A program made the translations under genes and the position numbers. The notes below the pieces were generated by a model. That model worked only from the letters and a program-made list of their open reading frames with translations. It did no database searches and was not told the DNA's origin. Shown here in pieces: positions 25,995 through 35,007 of a stretch of 64,000 bases of DNA. How positions within the stretch are numbered: position 1 is the first letter of the stretch; the number at the start of each line of letters is the position of its first letter. This DNA comes from Duncaniella sp. (GTDB taxonomy: Bacteria; Bacteroidota; Bacteroidia; Bacteroidales; Muribaculaceae): NCBI GenBank assembly GCA_023664955.1, contig JAMPEV010000001.1, forward strand, positions 1,583,328 to 1,647,327, read 5' to 3'.

Positions 25995-27266
25995 ATGAAC
26001 ATTTATATAAATCCCGCCCGCGCCGACTGGCATCAACTCACAGAACGCAACATCCCCAACGACCCTGAAGTTGACCGCATAGTCCTCGATATAATTGAAG
26101 GCGTTCGCAAAGATGGTGACCAGGCTCTCCGCCAGATGTCACTTGACATCGACCATACTGAAATAACCGAATTTGAGGTAACAGAAGCTGAGATAGCTGC
26201 CGGTTGTGACTCCGTCAGTCAAAAGGTTAAAGACGCCATACTGATTGCCAAGGCGAATATAGAGAAATTTCATGCAGCCCAAATGCCACATGAAATCACA
26301 ATCGAAACCTCACCCGGAGTAAAATGTCTCCAACGCCCAGTCGCCATCGACCGTGTGGGACTTTATATCCCCGGAGGACAAGCCCCGCTCTTTTCCACAG
26401 TCCTCATGCTTGCCACACCTGCCAAGATAGCAGGCTGTCGCGACATAATTCTATGTACGCCTCAGAGCCATAACCGCCCCCTCGCTCCCGAAATACTATT
26501 TGCAGCCTCAATCTGCGGCGTAAACCACATATACCGGATCGGCGGTGCCCAGGCAATTGCAGCAATGGCTTTAGGTACGGAGTCTATTCCTCGTGTGTCA
26601 AAAATATTCGGACCCGGCAATCGCTTCGTCACCAAGGCAAAGCAACATCTATCATCTGTAGTGGCAATCGACATGCCCGCCGGTCCAAGTGAAGTTCTAA
26701 TCATGGCTGATCACACTGCCTCTCCTACTTTCGTTGCTGCCGATATGCTATCCCAAGCCGAACACGGCAGCGACAGTCAAGCCATGCTGGTATGCAATAC
26801 CGATAAATTCGCATACGCCGTCCGCGGTGAAGTGGAACGACTCTCAGCACAATTATCAAGAACCACATCAGTCGCTAATTCACTATCTCACAGTCGGCTG
26901 ATAGTTTTTCACGACATAACCGATATGGTAAACTTCGTCAACGACTACGCTCCCGAGCATCTCATTATATCAATGCAACACCCTTGGAAAATTGCCGACA
27001 GAATCCGTGCCGCTGGCAGCGTTTTCATCGGAAACTACTCTCCTGAAAGCGCAGGTGACTATGCCTCAGGGACAAATCACACTCTCCCTACAGGCGGTTG
27101 GGCTCAATCCTTCAGTGGTGTGAATATCGACAGTTTTCTACGGAAAATTACGTTCCAGGAATTAACCCCCGAAGGAATTAAAACCCTCGCCCCGACAATT
27201 ATAACCATGGCCGATGCCGAAGGACTCGACGCCCACGCTTTAGCCGTTAAAGTCAGAATCTCATGA
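25995..27266 (+). CDS. hisD: Histidinol dehydrogenase
   Basis: A 423-residue zinc enzyme catalysing the last two oxidations, L-histidinol to L-histidine, with NAD+. Family segments include RVGLYIPGGQAPLFSTVLM (about 119-137), IYRIGGAQAIAAMALGT, KIFGPGNRFVTKAKQ, the zinc-site region DMLSQAEHGSDSQA (about 249-262), and YAPEHLII. Its stop overlaps the hisC start by 4 bases (ATGA), so translation is coupled. Confidence 0.97.
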   Translation: MNIYINPARADWHQLTERNIPNDPEVDRIVLDIIEGVRKDGDQALRQMSLDIDHTEITEFEVTEAEIAAGCDSVSQKVKDAILIAKANIEKFHAAQMPHEITIETSPGVKCLQRPVAIDRVGLYIPGGQAPLFSTVLMLATPAKIAGCRDIILCTPQSHNRPLAPEILFAASICGVNHIYRIGGAQAIAAMALGTESIPRVSKIFGPGNRFVTKAKQHLSSVVAIDMPAGPSEVLIMADHTASPTFVAADMLSQAEHGSDSQAMLVCNTDKFAYAVRGEVERLSAQLSRTTSVANSLSHSRLIVFHDITDMVNFVNDYAPEHLIISMQHPWKIADRIRAAGSVFIGNYSPESAGDYASGTNHTLPTGGWAQSFSGVNIDSFLRKITFQELTPEGIKTLAPTIITMADAEGLDAHALAVKVRIS

Positions 27267-28294
27267 ATCCATTAGACTTTGTACGCCCCAATATCCTCTC
27301 TTTAGAACCTTACTCCACAGCTCGCGATGAATTTAAGGGAGGGGACATCTCAGTGTGGATTGATGCTAACGAGAGTCCCTATCCATCAGATGTAAACCGT
27401 TATCCCGATCCTCACCAAAAATTACTTAAAGAACAGGTATCCAACTTAAAAGGAATCCCTGCCAATCAGATTTTCATCGGAGGTGCGGGAAGCGACGAAG
27501 CCATCGATATCACATTCCGAATATTTTGCCGTCCTGGAGTAGACAATGCTATTGCAATTGCCCCAAGTTACGGCGTTTACAAAGTAAGTGCGGAAATTAA
27601 TGATGTGGAACTCCGTGAAGTGATGCTCGGCGAAGATTTTTCTCTCCCTGTCGACCGACTCCTCGCAGTCGCTGACGAAAACAGCAAATTGATGTGGATA
27701 TGTTCCCCTAACAATCCCACAGCCAACGCTTTCCCACCATCACAAATCGAATATTTAGCCGACAATTTCAATGGCATGGTAATAATCGACGAAGCATACG
27801 CCGACTTCTCCACCTACCCCTCTATGCTATCATTGCTGGGCAAACACCCCAATATGATTGTACTACAGACATTCTCGAAGGCTTGGGGAATGGCATCACT
27901 TCGTATTGGAATGGCATTCGCATGCAGAGAAGTAGCCGACCTTTTTGCAAAGGTGAAATACCCTTACAACATAAACGGTCCGACACAAACCGAGGTGCTT
28001 AAGCGAATTACTTCTTCTTGCATCTCTGAGCAAATCGATGAAATCATAAGAGAGCGTGACATACTGATCGAAAATCTTTCCTCTATGCCTATTGTGAAGA
28101 AAATCTATCACTCCGATGCCAATTTCATCCTTGTGAAATTCGATGACCCCGACAGTATATACGACTATCTGATAAGTAAAGGTGTAATTGTCCGTAATAG
28201 AAATAGGGTGAAAGGTTGTGAAGGAACACTCCGTATCACAATCGGTACACCTGAAGAAAACGCAAAAGTAATCTCACTCCTATCCAACTTATAG
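27263..28294 (+). CDS. hisC: Histidinol-phosphate aminotransferase
   Basis: A 343-residue PLP-dependent class I/II aminotransferase converting imidazole acetol phosphate and glutamate to histidinol phosphate. Typical segments: NESPYPSDVNRYPDP (about 38-52), GAGSDEAIDI for phosphate binding, CSPNNPTANAFP (about 149-160), and the PLP lysine in LQTFSKAWGMASLRIG (Lys about 208). Placement between hisD and hisB fixes the assignment among aminotransferases. Confidence 0.96.
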   Translation: MNPLDFVRPNILSLEPYSTARDEFKGGDISVWIDANESPYPSDVNRYPDPHQKLLKEQVSNLKGIPANQIFIGGAGSDEAIDITFRIFCRPGVDNAIAIAPSYGVYKVSAEINDVELREVMLGEDFSLPVDRLLAVADENSKLMWICSPNNPTANAFPPSQIEYLADNFNGMVIIDEAYADFSTYPSMLSLLGKHPNMIVLQTFSKAWGMASLRIGMAFACREVADLFAKVKYPYNINGPTQTEVLKRITSSCISEQIDEIIRERDILIENLSSMPIVKKIYHSDANFILVKFDDPDSIYDYLISKGVIVRNRNRVKGCEGTLRITIGTPEENAKVISLLSNL

Positions 28295-28388
28295 ATAAAC
28301 TAAGAGGATGTCCAATATTCCTCCACCAGACATATAAAAGAATGTCGGCTTGTAGTTCAAAAATAACTTGGAAAATACCTTTCAAATT

Positions 28389-29483
28389 ATGAAGAAGGCA
28401 ATATTTGTCGACCGCGACGGTACAATAATAAAAGAACCGGCTGATGAGCAGATTGACTCATTGGAGAAACTCGAATTTGTCCCCGGTGCCATTTCCGGCC
28501 TGCGGGCGCTAATGAATCGAGGATATGAACTTGTGATGGTTTCTAACCAGGATGGCTTGGGAACCGACTCTTTCCCTGAAGACACATTCTATCCTGCACA
28601 CAACAAGATGCTTGCCACCCTCCAAGGTGAAGGAGTAACCTTTGATGACATTCTAATTGACCGTTCATTCCCGGCTGACAATGCTCCCACCCGTAAGCCT
28701 CGCACAGGTATGCTCACCAAATACATAAATGGTGAATACGACCTCGCTGAATCATACGTGATTGGTGACCGTCTCACCGATATCCAATTAGCTAAAAATC
28801 TTGGAGCTAAAGGTATTCTGATTGCCAATCTTGATGAGCAGACTGAAGGCTGCTCACTGGTAACAGACAAATGGAAAGAAATAGCCGACTATATTCTCTC
28901 TTCCGACCGCAAAGCCACAGTGTCAAGAATCACAAAGGAGACCCAAATCACCGTGGCAATCGATCTTGAAGGCCACACAGATTCACATATCGACAGCGGA
29001 CTGAAATTCCTCGACCATATGCTATGGCAACTTCCACACCATGCCGGTGTCTCCCTCGAAATTAGCTGCAAAGGCGACCTTGAAGTTGACGAACACCACA
29101 CCATGGAAGACCTCGCAATCACATTAGGACAAGCAATCGACCAAGCCCTCGGCTCAAAACGCGGCATAGAGCGATATGGTTTCGTACTCCCTATGGATGA
29201 GTGTAGAGCAATGGTACTAATCGACTTCGGTGGACGAGCCGACTTCCTCTGGGATGTGGAATTCACTCGTCAATATGTCGGCGACACTCCCACAGAGATG
29301 TACAAGCATTTTTTCAAATCCCTATGCGTGGCTATGCGCTGCAATCTGCAAATAAGCGCGAAAGGCGAAAATAACCACCACCTCATCGAGTCGGTATTCA
29401 AAGCCTTCGCACGTGCCATCCGTATGGCCATTCGCCGTGATCCGCTCAGTTACGAAATCCCGACAAGCAAAGGAGTTCTTTAG
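28389..29483 (+). CDS. hisB: Bifunctional histidinol-phosphatase/imidazoleglycerol-phosphate dehydratase
   Basis: A 364-residue fusion protein. Residues 1-165 are a HAD phosphatase (FVDRDGT, nucleophile Asp8, acid/base Asp10; later motif [11 protein letters not shown]). Residues about 175-364 are the dehydratase, with [13 protein letters not shown] and [11 protein letters not shown], whose histidines bind the two metal ions, and the second HH pair in [19 protein letters not shown] chose ATG 28389 over an in-frame TTG at 28368, since the HAD motif lies within the first 12 residues. It therefore carries out steps 6 and 8 of the pathway. Confidence 0.96.
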   Translation: MKKAIFVDRDGTIIKEPADEQIDSLEKLEFVPGAISGLRALMNRGYELVMVSNQDGLGTDSFPEDTFYPAHNKMLATLQGEGVTFDDILIDRSFPADNAPTRKPRTGMLTKYINGEYDLAESYVIGDRLTDIQLAKNLGAKGILIANLDEQTEGCSLVTDKWKEIADYILSSDRKATVSRITKETQITVAIDLEGHTDSHIDSGLKFLDHMLWQLPHHAGVSLEISCKGDLEVDEHHTMEDLAITLGQAIDQALGSKRGIERYGFVLPMDECRAMVLIDFGGRADFLWDVEFTRQYVGDTPTEMYKHFFKSLCVAMRCNLQISAKGENNHHLIESVFKAFARAIRMAIRRDPLSYEIPTSKGVL

Positions 29484-29498
29484 CAATAATTTGAAACT

Positions 29499-30086
29499 AT
29501 GATAGCAATTATTGATTATAAAATGGGCAATCTACGCTCAGTGCAAAATTCCATCTCCCGACTTGGAGCCGAATGGATTGTCACCTCATCACACGAAGAA
29601 ATCCGCCGTGCTTCTCATGTACTCCTCCCAGGCGTGGGCAACGACGCTGAAGCAATAGCCAACCTCAGAGAACGCAATCTTATCGACCTTATCAAGGATC
29701 TCCGACTTCCGGTGCTCGGCATCTGCGTGGGGATGCAAGTGATGTGTCGCGATTCTGAGGAGGGCAACGTAGAGTGCATGAACATTTTCGATGCCCATAT
29801 CAAACGGTTTCCTTCTGAGGATGGTGTAAAGATTCCCCATGTGGGATGGAACAATATTGCCAACCTCGACTCCAAACTCTTCAAAGGGATTAATCCTGGC
29901 GAATTTGTATATTATGTCCATTCATATTACGCCAACCTATGTCCCGACACAATCGCGACTACACGTTACGGAAATACAATGTTCAGCGCAGCTTTGAAAT
30001 ATGAAAACTTTTACGGCTCCCAATTCCATCCGGAAAAAAGTGGAGATGTGGGCGAACGTATAATCCAAAATTTTCTCAATTTATGA
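29499..30086 (+). CDS. hisH: Imidazole glycerol phosphate synthase, glutamine amidotransferase subunit
   Basis: A 195-residue class I glutaminase that supplies ammonia to HisF. The catalytic cysteine is in LGICVGMQVM (about residue 75), and the His-Glu pair is in SQFHPEKSGD (about 177-179). The oxyanion-strand region LLPGVGNDAEA is present. It overlaps hisA by 4 bases. Its obligate partner HisF is not in this window. Confidence 0.96.
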   Translation: MIAIIDYKMGNLRSVQNSISRLGAEWIVTSSHEEIRRASHVLLPGVGNDAEAIANLRERNLIDLIKDLRLPVLGICVGMQVMCRDSEEGNVECMNIFDAHIKRFPSEDGVKIPHVGWNNIANLDSKLFKGINPGEFVYYVHSYYANLCPDTIATTRYGNTMFSAALKYENFYGSQFHPEKSGDVGERIIQNFLNL

Positions 30087-30799
30087 TTGAAGTTATCCCC
30101 GCGATTGATTTGATAGATGGCAAATGCGTTAGATTGTCACAAGGTGACTATCAGCAATGCACACGTTATGATGCCTCAGCAGTCGATATGGCTAAACGGT
30201 TTCTCGACGCCGGGCTCACACGCATCCATGTGGTGGACCTCGATGGAGCAAAATCAAGTGAGCCCAAGAACCTCACCACACTCGAACGGATCGCCTCTGT
30301 CGATGGCGTGAAAGTGGAATGGGGAGGCGGAATTAAATCAGACATAGCCCTTCGTGACACGTTCAATGCCGGAGCCACCTACGCAATAATCGGGAGCATC
30401 GCAGTGAAATCCCCCGCTCTTTTCAGCGAATGGCTATCAAAATATGGAGGCGAAAGACTCGTGTTGGGAGCTGACGCTAAAGATGGTAAAGTTGCGATGA
30501 ATGGATGGCTTGAGGAAAGTTCAAAATCCATATCCGAGATTGTCAGCGAATTTCTCCCCTTTGGACTCACTCAGGCAATATGTACCGACATTTCTAAGGA
30601 TGGAATGCTTCAAGGACCATCATTCGACCTTTACACATCGCTTCAAGCAGAATTCCCAACTATAACATTCACAGTGTCAGGTGGCATCAGCAGTATTGAT
30701 GACATTCTACGTCTCAACGAAATAGGACTCAAACGAGTAATCGTAGGGAAAGCACTTTACGAAAACCGTATCACTCTCTCGCAACTCAGCCATATCTAA
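30083..30799 (+). CDS. hisA: ProFAR isomerase
   Basis: A 238-residue (beta-alpha)8-barrel enzyme catalysing the Amadori rearrangement of ProFAR. The N terminus VIPAIDLIDGKCVRLSQGDY has catalytic Asp9 (AIDLIDG). The second half has the phosphate-binding segment FTVSGGISSIDDI and the general-acid region CTDISKDGMLQGPSFDLY (Asp about 169). HisA rather than HisF is indicated by the ID-L-I-D-G-K-C-V-R-L start. It is the last his gene here; hisF and hisIE do not follow. Confidence 0.94.
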   Translation: MIEVIPAIDLIDGKCVRLSQGDYQQCTRYDASAVDMAKRFLDAGLTRIHVVDLDGAKSSEPKNLTTLERIASVDGVKVEWGGGIKSDIALRDTFNAGATYAIIGSIAVKSPALFSEWLSKYGGERLVLGADAKDGKVAMNGWLEESSKSISEIVSEFLPFGLTQAICTDISKDGMLQGPSFDLYTSLQAEFPTITFTVSGGISSIDDILRLNEIGLKRVIVGKALYENRITLSQLSHI

Positions 30800-30895
30800 T
30801 CCTTCCCGTAGAATCGAAGATGTACACAACATAGCCATTGGAAGATTACTTATCATATTAACTTCAGACAATCGAATAATTGGACAGCTATTTTG

Positions 30896-30926
30896 TTGGT
30901 TTGCTCATCTATTTTTTATAATTTTG
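30896..30926 (+). promoter_or_regulatory. Promoter for the coiled-coil membrane protein gene
   Basis: TTG at 30896-30898, 20 bases, then TAATTTTG at 30919-30926 (exact), 40 bases before the start codon at 30967. Confidence 0.72.
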
Positions 30927-30966
30927 CGTTATAAATAAAAGCAAAACTAAAATATTATCGGATAAT

Positions 30967-31881
30967 ATGAATAACAAGAAGTTATCCCCAATGGTACTCG
31001 TGGCGATAGTGCTCGCCGCTCTTTTGTTAATCGTAGTCGGTTTCGGTGTTTATCAAGTAGCTTCATTAAAATCACAAGTCCAGGAAGCTAAATTGGAGAA
31101 TGAGGAACTCATGCTCACTAACGAGCAGCTCCAGCTATCCAACGAATTTGACGTGCTTAATTCTGAATTCCAGCAGTATGAGGACCAAGCTCAACGACTC
31201 GCCAACGACACAATCCTTGCAAAATACACCGCAGCTAAAGCCAAAGTCGAGCAATTGATGCAGGAACTTAAGAGCGAGAAAGTTAAGTCACAAGCCCGCA
31301 TTAAGGAACTTCAAAACGAAATAGCTACACTCAAGCGGCTTCTCCGTCATTACATACAGCAGATTGACTCTCTTAACAAGGAAAACGCCGGTCTACGTGC
31401 CGAAAACACTGAGATTAAGGCTCAAAACGAGCGGCTCTCCACCAGAGTTAGAGAAGTGACTCGCAGTAATGAGACTCTTAACGAGCGAATGACACTTGCA
31501 GAAAAGCTCAATGTGACAGGTGTGTCACTCATCGCCCTAAAGAAAAACGGCAAGGAAGAGAAAAACGTCACAAAGGCAAAACAGCTCAAAGTGACTTTCA
31601 CCATTCCCCAAAATAATTCCACTCCTGTAGGTAACAAGACCATCTTCCTCCGTATCACCAACCCTGAAGGACAACTGCTTGGCGATGCGGGCGGTTTCAG
31701 CTTCGAAGGACGTTCTATCCCTTGCACAGCTAAAAAAACGATAGAGTATGCAGGCGATGAAATATCAGGATTAGTGATTTATTGGGACGTTAACACCACC
31801 TTAACTCCCGGTGATTACACGGTCGAGCTATTTACCGATGGTTACAGACTTACATCTCGTCACTTTACACTGAAAAAATAA
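30967..31881 (+). CDS. Membrane-anchored coiled-coil protein, function unknown
   Basis: A 304-residue protein I do not recognise by name. Visible parts: a short cytoplasmic start (1-8), one transmembrane segment (about 9-31, MVLVAIVLAALLLIVVGFGVYQV), a long heptad-rich coiled coil (about 32-185, rich in Leu, Glu, Lys and Gln), and a C-terminal beta-rich domain (about 190-304) with TFTIPQNNSTPVGNKTIFLRITNPEGQLL and a Y-x-V-E-L-F ending. The layout suggests a rod holding a small beta-sandwich away from the inner membrane, possibly in the periplasm. It has its own promoter. Confidence 0.7.
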   Translation: MNNKKLSPMVLVAIVLAALLLIVVGFGVYQVASLKSQVQEAKLENEELMLTNEQLQLSNEFDVLNSEFQQYEDQAQRLANDTILAKYTAAKAKVEQLMQELKSEKVKSQARIKELQNEIATLKRLLRHYIQQIDSLNKENAGLRAENTEIKAQNERLSTRVREVTRSNETLNERMTLAEKLNVTGVSLIALKKNGKEEKNVTKAKQLKVTFTIPQNNSTPVGNKTIFLRITNPEGQLLGDAGGFSFEGRSIPCTAKKTIEYAGDEISGLVIYWDVNTTLTPGDYTVELFTDGYRLTSRHFTLKK

Positions 31882-31949
31882 GAGGGACATCCACTCATAG
31901 GACATACCGGCATTCTCGCACACCGACACTCACATTTAACCTCCCTATT

Positions 31950-32666
31950 ATGGAATCATTTTGGCAAACAGTAAATGGCGTAGAGCTCACCACCGGAAGC
32001 GCAGTATTCCGCATCTTCATCAGTCTGGTGTTAGGAAGCATCGTCGGAGTAGAGCGTAAACGCAAGGGCCAAATGGCCGGACTGCGAACTTTTGCCCTCA
32101 TATCAATGGGCGCATGTATCGCCATGATGCTTTCAATATATGTGTGCCAAGAGACAGTGGGACTCCTGCGAGGCGATCCAAGCCGTATCGCCGCCCAGGT
32201 TATTTCGGGTATCGGTTTCCTTGGCGCAGGAACGATTATTCAAATGAAGGGTTCTGTGAGAGGACTCACCACCGCCGCAGGTATTTGGATTATCGCAACC
32301 ATTGGAATGGCCGTTGGATGCGGACTATATCTAATCGCTCTCGTGGCCACGGGATTAGTACTTGTTGTGCTCATCGTGCTTGAAGAGATAGAACATAAAG
32401 TCAACGTAGGTAATGAGGCCCGGACAATTCGTGTGAAAGTCAAAGGGATCATCAAATCCATGAAACCTTACGAGGAAGCACTTTCACAATTTTCCATCCA
32501 CCTCTCAAGGGTATATGTCGAATATGACTACGAGAATGACACCACAAGGCTTAACCTTCTAATCCTCACTGCCGAAAAGTCGGACTTCGTTGATGTGTTT
32601 GATGCACTTCACAATATCAATCCCACCATTTCCATATCACTAAGTAATCAAGCAGACCTATCTTAG
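31950..32666 (+). CDS. MgtC/SapB-family membrane protein
   Basis: A 238-residue protein. The N-terminal half has about four to five membrane segments with the family pattern VLGSIVGVERKRKGQMAGLRTFALISMGA (about 28-56), then AAQVISGIGFLGAGTII and GLTTAAGIWIIATIGMAVG. The C-terminal 90 residues (about 150-238) form a soluble ACT-like domain. The family is linked to growth at low magnesium and membrane potential, but no transport function is proven for most members. It lies 21 bases before the antiporter gene and is probably co-transcribed with it. Confidence 0.88.
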   Translation: MESFWQTVNGVELTTGSAVFRIFISLVLGSIVGVERKRKGQMAGLRTFALISMGACIAMMLSIYVCQETVGLLRGDPSRIAAQVISGIGFLGAGTIIQMKGSVRGLTTAAGIWIIATIGMAVGCGLYLIALVATGLVLVVLIVLEEIEHKVNVGNEARTIRVKVKGIIKSMKPYEEALSQFSIHLSRVYVEYDYENDTTRLNLLILTAEKSDFVDVFDALHNINPTISISLSNQADLS

Positions 32667-32687
32667 TGCTTAATATACAAATCAAGT

Positions 32688-34943
32688 ATGCTTAATTTCA
32701 TTCTACTAAGTGTAACAGCCGCCAGTGAGGAGTTTAATGTCGACGGTTTGATTCGAGATTTGGCGTTCATCCTCATTCTTGGGGCAGTTACCACACTACT
32801 TTTCAAATGGTTAAAACAACCGGTAGTATTGGGATATATCGTTGCAGGTTTTCTTGCCAGCCCGAATTTCGAATACCTGCCATCGGTAACTACAGAAGCA
32901 AACATAGATTTTTGGGCACAGATCGGTATTGTGATTCTGCTTTTCTCTCTCGGTCTTGAATTCAGCTTCAAAAAGCTTGTCAACGCAGGAGGCTCAGCAG
33001 TGGTAACTGCGTTGTTCATCGTATGCGGCATGATGGGTGCAGGATTTGCCGTGGGACACTTCCTCGGCTTTTCCAATATCAACTCCCTATTCCTTGGCGG
33101 CATGCTCTCAATGTCATCAACAACGATTATCATAAAGGCTTTTACCGACCTAAATTTAAGATACAAGAAGTTTGCATCCTTAGTGTTTGCAGTCCTTATC
33201 GTGGAAGACCTTTTTGCTGTGTTAATGATGGTTATTCTGTCATCAATAGCCATCAACAACAGTGTGGAAGGAGGTGAAATGCTTTTTAGCATAGGCAAAC
33301 TGTTGTTTTTCTTGATTATATGGTTTGCCGTCGGCGTTTTCATTCTTCCGTCGTTCCTCAACTCGTCAAGAAAATTCCTCAACAGTGAGACTCTACTGAT
33401 TGTCTCGATGGGACTTTGCTTAGGGATGGCCGTATTCTCAGTGGCATGCGGATTTTCTCTTGCACTTGGAGCATTCGTGATGGGATCAATTTTGGCAGGG
33501 ACAAGTTTTGCCGAAAGAATAGAGCGTGTCACTATGCCGGTTAAGGATTTATTCGGATCGGTGTTCTTTATCTCAGTCGGCATGATGGTTAATCCCGATG
33601 TCATTGTCGAGTATTGGGTACCGATATTGATACTCTCCCTCGTGGTAATTGTGGGGATGATAATCTTCGGCACATTCGGAATGCTACTTACAGGTCAATC
33701 TCTGAGGGTTGCGATTGAATCTGGATTCTCACTGACACAAATAGGTGAATTCGCTTTCATCATCGCATCCTTAGGTATGTCGCTCGGAGTCCTCGAACCA
33801 CAGATTTATCCAATCGTGGTGGCCGTATCAGTTATCACTACATTCACCACACCTTATTTTATAAGGATGGCTGACCCGACCTATAATTTCATCGAAAGCC
33901 ACTTACCCCGCCGGCTCCATTTCCTTATCGACCGATACACCACAAGCGCATCAACCTCTCAAAACGCTGTGAAAGAGCTTTGGGGGTCACTATTCCGTCG
34001 CTACCTTTGGAGAGTGGTTCTATATTCGATTGTTTGTATCGCAATTTCAATAATCTGTCTGGAGTTCCTGAAGCCCCTCCTTGTTCATATATTCCCCAGC
34101 TGGGGCAAGTTCTTCACAGCAGTGATTGCGCTTATACTGATGGCTCCATTCCTCATGGCACTTACATATCCGGCATCAAAACGGACAGAACGGCAAAGAC
34201 TTTTGGCTGCAAATGCAAAGTTTGATGTTCCGCTCCATATCATGACAATTGTTCGTCTTTTGATTGCTATGGTAATTATCGTATACCTGCTTAGTTCTAT
34301 CTACTCAATGCTTGTTGGGTGGACATTCGGCGTAGCTCTATTCATCCTGTTACTTTTATCCTTCTCTAAGAATGTGCGCAAGCGTATGAACCGCATCGAG
34401 TCACGTTTCCTTGACAACCTCAACGAAAGGGAGCTCCGCAGAAGCGGTGCTAAGAACAACCTTGTATCTAACATGCACCTAGCATACATGACAGTGGGTT
34501 ACGATTGTCCTTTCGTCGGCGAACAGTTGAAAAACTCTTCACTTCGCACCAAGTACGGAGTCTCAATCTCTTCAATCCAGCGCGGCAATAATGTGATAAT
34601 GGTTCCTGGAGCTGATGCAAGGATATTCCCTGGTGACGTGCTTGGAGTTATTGGCACTGATGAGGAGATTCAGAAGCTTCTCCCCGTGGTAGAAGCAGAA
34701 TCGAGTGAAAATTCCGACACTACACCCGGTGATATCAAATTCACAAGCGTGCGACTGAGTGACAACTCACCGTTAATTGGCAAAAACATTGTAACTTCAC
34801 GATTCCGCGACACATACGAATCGCTCCTCGTGGCAGTGCAGCGAGGCGAAGAATATTTGCAACCTGATGCCAATGTCACGTTTACCCCTGGCGATGTACT
34901 TTGGGTGGTAAGCGATGTCAATCGACTTGCATCAATGAGCTAA
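32688..34943 (+). CDS. CPA2-type cation:proton antiporter with C-terminal RCK_C domains
   Basis: A 751-residue monovalent cation:proton antiporter of the KefB/YbaL type. Residues about 15-400 form a 12-13-helix Na+/H+ exchanger domain (LKQPVVLGYIVAGF, LLFSLGLEFSFKKL, SMSSTTIIIKAF, VLIVEDLFAVLMM). More membrane helices at about 440-570 are followed by two regulatory RCK_C (TrkA_C) domains at about 600-665 and 675-750, each with a PGDVL motif. I see no nucleotide-binding RCK_N domain, so any ligand control must act through RCK_C alone. Ion specificity (K+ or Na+) is unknown. Confidence 0.88.
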   Translation: MLNFILLSVTAASEEFNVDGLIRDLAFILILGAVTTLLFKWLKQPVVLGYIVAGFLASPNFEYLPSVTTEANIDFWAQIGIVILLFSLGLEFSFKKLVNAGGSAVVTALFIVCGMMGAGFAVGHFLGFSNINSLFLGGMLSMSSTTIIIKAFTDLNLRYKKFASLVFAVLIVEDLFAVLMMVILSSIAINNSVEGGEMLFSIGKLLFFLIIWFAVGVFILPSFLNSSRKFLNSETLLIVSMGLCLGMAVFSVACGFSLALGAFVMGSILAGTSFAERIERVTMPVKDLFGSVFFISVGMMVNPDVIVEYWVPILILSLVVIVGMIIFGTFGMLLTGQSLRVAIESGFSLTQIGEFAFIIASLGMSLGVLEPQIYPIVVAVSVITTFTTPYFIRMADPTYNFIESHLPRRLHFLIDRYTTSASTSQNAVKELWGSLFRRYLWRVVLYSIVCIAISIICLEFLKPLLVHIFPSWGKFFTAVIALILMAPFLMALTYPASKRTERQRLLAANAKFDVPLHIMTIVRLLIAMVIIVYLLSSIYSMLVGWTFGVALFILLLLSFSKNVRKRMNRIESRFLDNLNERELRRSGAKNNLVSNMHLAYMTVGYDCPFVGEQLKNSSLRTKYGVSISSIQRGNNVIMVPGADARIFPGDVLGVIGTDEEIQKLLPVVEAESSENSDTTPGDIKFTSVRLSDNSPLIGKNIVTSRFRDTYESLLVAVQRGEEYLQPDANVTFTPGDVLWVVSDVNRLASMS

Positions 34944-35007
34944 ATTCTACCAGATAAGTAAGTGATTATTAAAGTTATATTAACCTCTAAATTACCTTTC
35001 AGGAGAT

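Noticed and set aside
28368-28388. TTG start for hisB
   Set aside because: The HAD motif begins 5 residues after ATG 28389, as in other HisB proteins.
32663-33673. Long open frame (336 codons) on the minus strand
   Set aside because: It lies wholly over the 5' part of the antiporter gene, has no recognisable domain and a Thr/Ser/Ile/Asn-rich composition typical of antisense translation of membrane-protein codons.
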